A stretch of DNA of 11,433 nt from Pseudomonadota bacterium (GTDB lineage: Bacteria > Pseudomonadota > Alphaproteobacteria > ATCC43930 > CGMCC-115725): contig JAJYIC010000013.1 in assembly GCA_021790295.1 (NCBI GenBank), positions 5,939 to 17,371 of the forward strand. The letters run 5' to 3'. Made by a program: the position numbers and the translations under genes. The notes beneath the pieces are model-generated. The model ran no database searches, had not been told where the DNA came from, and saw nothing but the letters and a program-made list of their open reading frames with translations. Positions 5,885-11,433 of this stretch are shown piece by piece; the stretch's first letter is position 1, and each line of letters opens with the position of its first letter.

Positions 5885-6090
5885 GGAGGTTTCTCATGCG
5901 AATGCGGCGGAGAAGGGCTTGCAATGCCCGCCCCCCTACTTATCTCCTTTGCCATAAGGGTATCCGCGCCGGGTTACGGCACCCCCCGTCAGTCTGATCT
6001 CCAGCCCGTATCGATCCGCAGAGGCCGTTGTCGCAACCGGCATCCGGAAAGAGCAATCGGGCGATCCCTTCCCCTTCTGTAACGCGCCTC
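5885..6090 (+). promoter_or_regulatory. rho leader region
   Basis: These 206 bases between hemJ and rho hold a strong ribosome binding site with a 33-codon frame (described separately), then about 90 bases rich in C and poor in G stretches (for example TCCCTTCCCCTTCTG at 6065-6079). Rho commonly represses its own gene by terminating in its leader, and C-rich, G-poor RNA is what Rho binds. I see no clear promoter and no intrinsic terminator here, and no good ribosome binding site before the rho ATG. Autoregulation is inference from the family. Confidence 0.4.
5896..5997 (+). CDS. Possible 33-residue rho leader peptide
   Basis: An ATG at 5896 lies 6 bases after GAGGAGG (5883-5889), the best ribosome binding site in this part of the window, which overlaps the hemJ stop. 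The frame runs 33 codons to TGA at 5995 and reads MRMRRRRACNARPPTYLLCH followed by KGIRAGLRHPPSV, with 8 arginines. It has a cluster of infrequent arginine codons (CGA, CGG, CGG, AGA, AGG) right after the start. I recognise no family. E. coli rho also has a leader peptide of about this length (rhoL) with a different sequence. It may be a regulatory upstream frame whose translation affects Rho-dependent termination, or chance. Its stop is 93 bases before rho. Confidence 0.35.
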   Translation: MRMRRRRACNARPPTYLLCHKGIRAGLRHPPSV

Positions 6091-7347
6091 ATGAATCTCC
6101 AGGAACTCAAACGGAAATCTCCCGCCGAGCTGCTCGCCTTTGCCGAAGAGCTCGAGATCGAGAACGCCTCCTCTCTGCGCAAACAGGACATGCTGTTTGC
6201 GATCCTGAAGCAGCTCGCCGAAAACGAGGTGCCGATTTCAGGCGACGGCGTGCTCGAGGTCCTCTCCGACGGGTTCGGCTTCTTGCGTTCGCCCGAAGCA
6301 AATTATCTCGCCGGTCCCGACGACATCTACATCAGCCCGAGCCAAGTGCGGCGTTTCAGCCTCAGAACCGGAGACACGGTCGAAGGCCAGATCCGCGCCC
6401 CGCGCGACGGAGAACGCTATTTCGCCCTGGTCAAGGTCAACCGGATCAATTTCGACGACCCGGAACGCGTGCGCCAGCGCATCAATTTCGACAATCTCAC
6501 CCCTCTTTACCCGGAAGAAAAGCTGGAGCTCGAATTCGACGACTCGATGAAACGGGATGTGACGACCCGGGTCATCGATCTCATCACTCCTCTCGGCAAA
6601 GGGCAGAGGGCGCTCATCGTCTCGCCCCCCCGCGCCGGCAAGACGGTGATGCTGCAGAACATCGCGCATGCGGTTTCCGCGAACCACCCCGAGGTTTATC
6701 TGATCGTCCTGTTGATCGACGAGCGGCCCGAGGAAGTCACCGACATGGCTCGCTCGGTCAAAGGGGAGGTCATCAGCTCGACCTTCGACGAGCCGGCCCA
6801 AAGGCATGTCCAGGTCGCCGAGATGGTGATCGAGAAAGCCAAACGCCTGGTCGAGCACAAACGCGACGTCGTCATCCTTCTCGATTCGATCACCCGCCTC
6901 GCGCGCGCCTACAACACCGTCGTCCCGTCATCCGGCAAGGTTCTGACGGGCGGCGTCGACGCCAATGCGCTGCAAAGACCGAAGCGCTTTTTCGGCGCGG
7001 CGCGCAACATCGAGGAAGGCGGCTCGTTGACGATCATCGCCACGGCGCTCATCGATACCGGCTCGCGCATGGACGAGGTGATCTTCGAAGAGTTCAAAGG
7101 CACCGGCAACTCGGAAATCGTCCTCGACCGCAAGGTCGCCGACAAACGCACCTTCCCCTCGATCGACATCACCAAATCGGGAACCCGCAAGGAAGAGCTT
7201 CTCGTCGATCGCAGCGTCCTCTCGAAGATGTGGGTTCTGCGCCGCGTCCTCACCCCTATGGGGACTGTCGACGGGCTCGAGTTCCTTATCAACAAACTCA
7301 AGGAATCGAAGACCAACGGCGAGTTCTTCGACGCGATGAATACTTGA
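6091..7347 (+). CDS. rho: Transcription termination factor Rho
   Basis: Rho is a hexameric RNA helicase that loads on C-rich nascent RNA and uses ATP to release RNA polymerase. The 418-residue product matches the usual length. The start MNLQELKRKSPAELLAFAEELEIENASSLRKQ is the N-terminal helical domain. The RNA-binding cold-shock-like domain has DGFGFLR at 60-66. The ATPase domain has Walker A PPRAGKT (179-185), Walker B VYLIVLLIDERPEE, the VKGEVISSTFDEPA segment, LLDSITRLARAYN, and the Q/R-loop region GKVLTGGVDANALQRPKRFFGAARN (282-306), followed by GSRMDEVIFEEFKGTGN. The frame is open to a TTG at 6028, but that would add 21 unrelated residues; the ATG at 6091 is the family start. There is no inserted N-terminal extension as in actinobacterial Rho. 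It ends 53 bases before the convergent FecR-domain gene. Confidence 0.98.
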   Translation: MNLQELKRKSPAELLAFAEELEIENASSLRKQDMLFAILKQLAENEVPISGDGVLEVLSDGFGFLRSPEANYLAGPDDIYISPSQVRRFSLRTGDTVEGQIRAPRDGERYFALVKVNRINFDDPERVRQRINFDNLTPLYPEEKLELEFDDSMKRDVTTRVIDLITPLGKGQRALIVSPPRAGKTVMLQNIAHAVSANHPEVYLIVLLIDERPEEVTDMARSVKGEVISSTFDEPAQRHVQVAEMVIEKAKRLVEHKRDVVILLDSITRLARAYNTVVPSSGKVLTGGVDANALQRPKRFFGAARNIEEGGSLTIIATALIDTGSRMDEVIFEEFKGTGNSEIVLDRKVADKRTFPSIDITKSGTRKEELLVDRSVLSKMWVLRRVLTPMGTVDGLEFLINKLKESKTNGEFFDAMNT

Positions 7348-7350
7348 GGC

Positions 7351-7376
7351 AGAGGCGCGTCCGGGCGCCGGCCTCT
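7351..7376. terminator. Weak hairpin downstream of rho, possible terminator
   Basis: AGAGGC (7351-7356) pairs with GCCTCT (7371-7376), with GGCGC/GCGCC (7354-7358, 7365-7369) as a competing inner stem. Only a short TCCT follows, so intrinsic termination would be weak. A second perfect 6-bp stem lies at 7393-7409 (CCGCGC-ATTCA-GCGCGG) and contains the stop codon of the convergent gene. Between convergent genes these could act on either strand. Confidence 0.35.
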
Positions 7377-7400
7377 TCCTGTCGCAGATCAGCCGCGCAT

Positions 7401-8474
7401 TCAGCGCGGGCGTGCGCTTGGCCCCAAAAGGGCGCCGCTCAAGGAAGGCTTTGCCGCTTCGCTCCATAAAGGCGACGCCTTTGCCGGCCCCGCGAAACCG
7501 AACGCCTTGGCGTCTTCGGCGAAAGCTGGGGGCTGTGTCGACGGGGGCTTTACGGAAGGAGGAGGCGGCGGTGGCGGCGGAGGGGGAGGAAGCGCTGGCG
7601 AGGAGGGTGCGACTTCGAACCCCGCGGCCGGCCCCTGCGTCGCGACCGTTCCGAGATTGACCGAACCCTGCAGCGTTGAAGGATCGAGCTCAGCCGGCTC
7701 GCCCCAGGGGCCTTGCGCCGCCATCGCCGCGGCGAGGCTTGCGGGGAGATTTGCCGAAAGATTTTTCGAAATGCCGCTCTTTGCGACCGTCTTTGCGGTC
7801 GGGATGTTGATCGCGCCGCCGGTTGCGCCTTGTCTGCCGTCGAGGGTCGAGAGGAGAAGGGAGACCTCGTTGGCCGGCGCCGGGAAGGGCGAAGAGGGGC
7901 AGCTCTGCGGCCCGGGGAGGCTGACCTCGAAACCGGGCCTGCGAAGACGCCGCAATGGACAATTCCGGTGGGCGACGGTAAGGTCTTTGCCATAGGCGAA
8001 GATGACGTTGGAGCCGCCCTGCGGTTTCAGATCGAGAAGAAGAACGCCGCCGCGTATCCCGAGCGTCGCCGAAGGCGTCCTTATCTTGACCGTATTTCCA
8101 TGTTTCGAAAGCTCCCCGCCGATAAACCGGAAGACGCCCTGCGACAGGTTGGCGACGAGTTCGCCCGCTTTGGTGTGCGGATCATAGACGAAACGGTCGA
8201 TGACCATATCGGCGTTGGGCCCGACGGCGAGCGTCGAGCGGTCGAGGAAAAGGATCTGCGTCTGGCCTTTCGGGCCGGTGACGACGCGCTCGTTGTGGAG
8301 GATGCTGCCGCCGATGACGAGGCGCTTGAGCGTCGCTCCTCGAGGGGCGCCTCTGGCGGCGGGATTGACGGCGCTCGTCACCCCGACCTTGACGGCCGCG
8401 CTCGCTCCTTGCGGCATAAACGCGAGAAGTAAAGCAGCGCCGGCGCAAAACCGGCTAAAGAGACCGGCACGCAT
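7401..8474 (-). CDS. Secreted FecR-domain protein with polyproline tract
   Basis: The 357-residue product has a signal peptide (MRAGLFSRFCAGAALLLAFM, predicted cut after ASA near residue 26). A FecR-type domain lies at about 55-143: GGSILHNERVVTGPKGQTQILFLDRSTLAVGPNA, then LSQGVFRFIGG and VKIRTPSATLGIRGG. Two cysteines (172, 192) could form a disulfide. A low-complexity tail has eleven prolines in a row (296-306). Unlike FecR anti-sigma sensors it has no cytoplasmic anti-sigma region or internal membrane segment, and no sigma factor gene is adjacent, so it is probably periplasmic or exported. Its ribosome binding site is GAGAGAGGG just before the ATG. It lies 60 bases downstream of the TPR/beta-barrel gene and is probably co-transcribed, suggesting a functional partner or cargo. 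The exact role is unknown. Confidence 0.8.
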   Translation of the reverse strand: MRAGLFSRFCAGAALLLAFMPQGASAAVKVGVTSAVNPAARGAPRGATLKRLVIGGSILHNERVVTGPKGQTQILFLDRSTLAVGPNADMVIDRFVYDPHTKAGELVANLSQGVFRFIGGELSKHGNTVKIRTPSATLGIRGGVLLLDLKPQGGSNVIFAYGKDLTVAHRNCPLRRLRRPGFEVSLPGPQSCPSSPFPAPANEVSLLLSTLDGRQGATGGAINIPTAKTVAKSGISKNLSANLPASLAAAMAAQGPWGEPAELDPSTLQGSVNLGTVATQGPAAGFEVAPSSPALPPPPPPPPPPPSVKPPSTQPPAFAEDAKAFGFAGPAKASPLWSEAAKPSLSGALLGPSARPR

Positions 8475-8534
8475 CGAACCCTCTCTCGGTGAGCATCCAA
8501 ACTAAGGCGGTCGCGCTTTCCTCGGATCGCCGCA

Positions 8535-9926
8535 TCAGAACCGTATCTCCGGGCCGATCAGGACGGAATCGCTGGTGTAATGATATAACGGCAGGTTCGA
8601 CGACACAATGTCGCGCTCGAGCTGAAGGACGATCGCCGCGCGCGGCGAGAGAACGAGCGCATCGCTGACGCCGAAACGCCAGTGGCGGTCGAACCGCGTG
8701 CTCGGCGAAAAAAAGGATGGGTTGCCGCTCGTATTGCAACAAGGGTCGGGAGCGTCATAAAGAGACCAGGTCCGGCTCAAGAAAAAGCTCGTCTCGAACG
8801 GGTAAGGGGTAATCCTGAGCGGGTCCGGGTAACGGATGTCGTAGCCGGCGGAGATCGCATAGGTATTGTTTGCGTAATAGGAAAATCGCGTCGACTGGTT
8901 GAGATAATCGAACTCCAGCGAAAGCGATGAATGGCTTGTCACAGGTTTTGACGCCAACAGGGAGAGGATGGCGTCACGGCCGTCGAGGCCGGTCGAAAGC
9001 GGCCGATCGGGAGCATTGCTGAAACTCTTCTGCCGGACCTCGAAAGAACTTTTCAGGAAAAGATCGCGCCAGACGGTTTCCTCGTATTCGATGCCGCCTC
9101 CGTACGTATAGAAATATTGATTTTCGCCGAGCCCGACCTCGTTGAGGATAAGGTAAGGCTTGAACGAGGCATTTTTTGCCCCGCTGAGCTGCGGAAATCG
9201 CAATCGCGGACCCGCCGTCAGCTCGGCAAAGTCGAGATCGAGACGGTCGAAGGTAAAGTAATGATTTACGAAACCAAGACCGGTGACCTCGATCGCATCC
9301 CGGTTCTGGTCCAACAGATCATAGCTGTAAAGAAAAGAGCCGTTCATAAACAGGTTTTCGTCGCTTTGTTTGACGAACTGGGGCGCCAGCAGGATATCGC
9401 CGATCGGCGAATGGATGAGAGCCGAGCCCGGTGCGACATTGGCGTCACTCTGGTATTGGGCGCCGAGAAAGAGCGCCCCGCTCCAGTGGGAGCGTGCGAG
9501 AGCCTTATCGATCGCGGCAAGGTATTCGTCGATGCGCGCCTTGATCTTGGGCGGCGGATGGGCGGCCAGAGCTTTTTCGAAATAGCTGCGGGAAAGAGCG
9601 AAAGAACCCATGCGGAAATAGAGAGCGCCAAGCTCGACATCGATCCGCGGCAGATTGGGATTGAATAGAAGAAGCCGTTCGAGAGCCGACGCCGCCCCTT
9701 CGTAATCGCCGAGGCGGGCCGCAAGCTTGGCGTAGGCGAAGGTCACCTCGAGGTTTGTCGGCTCTTTGAGCATCTTTTTGAAAAGGGCCGCCTTTTGTGC
9801 TTCGAGCGCGGCCTTCCCCGGGCCTTCTTCGGCCGCCGAGGCGCGCGCAAAAAGGCCGAGAAGGAGCACGAGGACAACGAGCAGAACGCTCGCGATTCCT
9901 CTGCGTTTGAACGGTCTTGCGGCCAC
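8535..9926 (-). CDS. TPR plus outer-membrane beta-barrel protein (Slam/DUF560-like)
   Basis: The 463-residue product starts at GTG 9926, preceded by GAGGAGG (9931-9937). A signal peptide (RRGIASVLLVVLVLLLGLFARASA) ends near residue 31. Helical repeats at about 56-127 (TFAYAKLAARLGDYEGAASALERLLLFNP, then LGALYFRMGSFALSRSYFEKAL) look like two TPR units. From about 148 to the end, aromatic-rich alternating strands (SGALFLGAQYQSDANVAPG through SVLIGPEIRF) suggest a beta-barrel, and the terminal phenylalanine is the classic outer-membrane assembly signal. Periplasmic TPR followed by a barrel is the layout of surface lipoprotein assembly modulators, which move proteins to the cell surface. By that analogy it could export or display a partner, perhaps the FecR protein encoded next. 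Homology was judged by eye, so substrate and even export function are inference. Confidence 0.72.
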   Translation of the reverse strand: MAARPFKRRGIASVLLVVLVLLLGLFARASAAEEGPGKAALEAQKAALFKKMLKEPTNLEVTFAYAKLAARLGDYEGAASALERLLLFNPNLPRIDVELGALYFRMGSFALSRSYFEKALAAHPPPKIKARIDEYLAAIDKALARSHWSGALFLGAQYQSDANVAPGSALIHSPIGDILLAPQFVKQSDENLFMNGSFLYSYDLLDQNRDAIEVTGLGFVNHYFTFDRLDLDFAELTAGPRLRFPQLSGAKNASFKPYLILNEVGLGENQYFYTYGGGIEYEETVWRDLFLKSSFEVRQKSFSNAPDRPLSTGLDGRDAILSLLASKPVTSHSSLSLEFDYLNQSTRFSYYANNTYAISAGYDIRYPDPLRITPYPFETSFFLSRTWSLYDAPDPCCNTSGNPSFFSPSTRFDRHWRFGVSDALVLSPRAAIVLQLERDIVSSNLPLYHYTSDSVLIGPEIRF

Positions 9927-9980
9927 GGCCCCTCCTCTTGTGCAGCACGTTGAGGTTGCGCTGTCGCCATTCTTTGAAAT

Positions 9981-10009
9981 CTTATAAAGCTGGGAACCGC
10001 TTTCGGCAA
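9981..10009 (-). promoter_or_regulatory. Sigma70-like promoter for the barrel/FecR unit
   Basis: On the minus strand TTGCCG (10004-10009, 4 of 6 to TTGACA) and TATAAG (9981-9986, 5 of 6 to TATAAT) are separated by exactly 17 bases. This would start transcription near 9974, giving a leader of about 48 bases before the GTG at 9926. The -35 overlaps one inverted-repeat arm. Confidence 0.5.
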
Positions 10010-10032
10010 GCCTTCCGCGAACCCCGAAAGCG

Positions 10033-10049
10033 CTTGCCGCGGCGGCAAG
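10033..10049. repeat. 17-bp near-perfect palindrome, possible operator or hairpin
   Basis: CTTGCCGC and GCGGCAAG are perfect 8-bp complementary arms around a single central base. A third copy of the CGGCAAG half-site lies at 10004-10010 over the -35 of the minus promoter. This could be a dimeric-regulator site or an RNA hairpin in the ligase-gene leader. Confidence 0.5.
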
Positions 10050-10080
10050 AGATGGCCCAAATAGGCTCGCGCCTGGTTTC

Positions 10081-10086
10081 GAGGAG
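10081..10086 (+). promoter_or_regulatory. Ribosome binding site supporting a TTG start for the ligase-like gene
   Basis: GAGGAG lies 6 bases before the TTG at 10093, supporting this unusual start; the first in-frame ATG is 21 codons further on, inside conserved-looking sequence. Confidence 0.6.
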
Positions 10087-10092
10087 AAGATT

Positions 10093-11346
10093 TTGCAGGG
10101 TTCGCCCTATTTCGATGCGCTCGAACTGCGCGATCCTTTAGAGCGCGAGAAGGCGCTGATGGCCTCCCTGCCGCAGATCATCGCCGCAGCCAAGGCGAAA
10201 GCCCCGGCCTACGCGCGCCTTCTCGAAAATTTTCGCCCCGAAGAGGTTTGCGATCGCCGCTCTCTCGCCGGCCTACCCGTCCTGCGCAAATCCGCGCTCC
10301 TCGAACTGCAAGCAAAGGACCCGCCGTTCGGCGGCCTTCTCGCCGTGCCGCTCGGGAAGCTCAAGGCGGTTTTCGCCTCTCCCGGCCCGATCTATGAGCC
10401 GGGCGCCGACAGGGCCGATAGCTTTCGCCTCGCGCGCGCCCTTTACGCCGCCGGTTTCCGCAAAGGCGATCTTGTCCACAACGCCTTTTCCTATCATTTG
10501 ACCCCGGCCGGGGCGATGGCCGAAGGGGCGGCAAATCTCCTCGGCTGCCCGGTCATTCCGGCCGGAACCGGGCAAAGCGATCTGCAGCTCAGAACCATCG
10601 CCGATCTGAAACCCGTCGGCTATGTCGGCACGCCCTCTTTCTTGAAGATCCTTTGCGACAAGGCCGAAGCCCAAGGCCTCGACATCGGCTCTCTCAAAAG
10701 GGCTCTGGTCGGGGCCGAAGCCTTGCCCTCGGCGCTGCGGGCCGAGTTCGAAAACCGCGGCCTCAAGGTCCTGCAATGTTACGGCACCGCCGAACTCGGC
10801 CTTATCGCTTATGAAAGCACGGACGCCGAGGGGAGGGTTTGCGAGGGAATGCTGCTCGACGAGGGGATCATCGTCGAACTCGTCGAGCCGGGCGGAAGCG
10901 TTCCCGTCGCGCCGGGCGAGGTCGGCGAGGTGGTGGTGACGACCCTTCACGCCGAATACCCTCTCATCCGTTTCGCCACCGGCGATCTTTCCGCTTTGTT
11001 GCCGGGCAGAAGCCCTTGCGGGCGAACCGGCGCGCGGCTTCGAGGTTGGCTCGGACGCGCCGACCAGTCGACCAAGGTGCGCGGCCTTTTTGTTCACCCG
11101 AGCCAGATCGCCGAGATCCTGCGGCGCCACCCGGGGGTCGGCCGCGCCCGCCTCCTCGTCGAGCGCAAGGCGGGAGCCGACGCGATGACCCTCCTCGTCG
11201 AGGCGGAGCAGGCGAGCGGGGAGGAAGCGGCCATCGCCCAAAGCCTGCAGGCGGTGACGAAGTTGCGCGGCGAGGTTGTGCGGGTTCAAAAAGGGAGCCT
11301 TGCCGAGGACGGCAAGGTGATCGAGGATCGCCGTTCGCTCGCCTGA
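10093..11346 (+). CDS. Phenylacetate-CoA ligase-like adenylate-forming enzyme
   Basis: The 417-residue product resembles the PaaK branch of adenylate-forming enzymes, which activate a carboxylic acid with ATP and usually transfer it to CoA. It begins SPYFDALELRDPLEREKALM, a PaaK-like opening. The phosphate-binding loop, usually SSGTTG-like, is here VFASPGPIYEP (93-103), lacking the Ser/Thr/Gly run. The A5 core is CYGTAELGLIAYE (229-241), the A7-like element is IRFATGDLS (292-300), and A8 is GWLGRADQSTKVRGLFVHPSQI (318-339). A lysine in LAEDGKVIEDRR (403-414) could be the A10-type residue. The TTG start is backed by a ribosome binding site. No other phenylacetate-degradation gene is visible, so the substrate is unknown and a true phenylacetate ligase is not implied. 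It is transcribed away from the barrel/FecR unit. Confidence 0.85.
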   Translation: MQGSPYFDALELRDPLEREKALMASLPQIIAAAKAKAPAYARLLENFRPEEVCDRRSLAGLPVLRKSALLELQAKDPPFGGLLAVPLGKLKAVFASPGPIYEPGADRADSFRLARALYAAGFRKGDLVHNAFSYHLTPAGAMAEGAANLLGCPVIPAGTGQSDLQLRTIADLKPVGYVGTPSFLKILCDKAEAQGLDIGSLKRALVGAEALPSALRAEFENRGLKVLQCYGTAELGLIAYESTDAEGRVCEGMLLDEGIIVELVEPGGSVPVAPGEVGEVVVTTLHAEYPLIRFATGDLSALLPGRSPCGRTGARLRGWLGRADQSTKVRGLFVHPSQIAEILRRHPGVGRARLLVERKAGADAMTLLVEAEQASGEEAAIAQSLQAVTKLRGEVVRVQKGSLAEDGKVIEDRRSLA

Positions 11347-11392
11347 GATCGAGACAAGTGACGGCAACGCCCATAGCTGAGGCGGATCGAGG

Positions 11393-11433
11393 GTGAACGG
11401 ACCCGAACTTTTTGCCGATGCCCTCGCCTGCCG
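11393..11433 (+). CDS. Possible start of a downstream gene (cut by window edge)
   Basis: A GTG at 11393, 6 bases after GGCGGA, opens a frame reading MNGPELFADALAC to the window edge. It lies 46 bases after the ligase-like gene and could be the next operon gene. Thirteen residues are too few to assign a family, and it may be chance. Confidence 0.22.
   Translation, partial: MNGPELFADALAC

Larger units (their letters stand above)
9927..10092. promoter_or_regulatory. Divergent intergenic control region
   Basis: These 166 bases separate the minus-strand barrel/FecR unit from the plus-strand ligase-like gene. They hold a sigma70-like promoter for the minus unit and a cluster of inverted repeats. 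CGCTTTCGG (9998-10006) pairs with CCGAAAGCG (10024-10032). CGGCAAG or its complement occurs at 10004-10010, 10033-10039 and 10043-10049. I see no clear plus-strand promoter. The layout suggests a shared operator. Confidence 0.45.

Noticed and set aside
6028..6090. TTG start giving Rho 21 extra residues
   Set aside because: The family begins MNLQELK at ATG 6091, and no ribosome binding site precedes the TTG.
7393..7409. Perfect 6-bp hairpin as a strong intrinsic terminator
   Set aside because: No T-run follows on either strand; at most a weak or Rho-dependent end.
10273..11367. 364-codon minus-strand frame opposite the ligase-like gene
   Set aside because: No family motifs and no ribosome binding site; the plus strand encodes the recognisable adenylating enzyme.

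Overview
The window looks like chromosomal DNA from a GC-rich alphaproteobacterium, probably Rhodospirillales or a relative. This rests on the gene order coaE-aroE-maf-PPDK regulator | hemE-hemH-hemJ-rho and on protein motifs; no search was possible. The two halves of that block diverge from a 416-base gene-free gap (2994-3409). The gap carries DnaA-box-like sequences, including an exact Caulobacter-type TGATCCACA, and lies where the Caulobacter and Rickettsia origin sits, just upstream of hemE. It is my best candidate for oriC.

Left arm (minus strand, reading away from the gap): the kinase/pyrophosphorylase that regulates pyruvate phosphate dikinase, a Maf-type nucleotide pyrophosphatase one base later, then aroE (shikimate dehydrogenase) and coaE (dephospho-CoA kinase, cut by the left edge) overlapping by 4 bases. 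A 218-bp non-coding element with 24-bp imperfect terminal inverted repeats and a CTAG target duplication (a MITE or IS remnant) sits between maf and aroE. One CTAG copy supplies the maf stop codon.

Right arm (plus strand): hemE, hemH and hemJ supply the uroporphyrinogen decarboxylase, ferrochelatase and membrane protoporphyrinogen oxidase steps of heme synthesis. They are followed by rho, whose 206-base leader holds a possible 33-codon leader peptide with a strong ribosome binding site.

Beyond rho the content becomes accessory. A convergent two-gene unit encodes a TPR plus outer-membrane beta-barrel protein (Slam/DUF560-like architecture) and a secreted FecR-domain protein with an 11-proline run. 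A 166-base divergent intergenic region with a sigma70-like promoter and a near-perfect 17-bp palindrome separates it from a phenylacetate-CoA ligase-like adenylating enzyme. The last ~40 bases may hold the start of another gene. No tRNA, rRNA or CRISPR array was seen.
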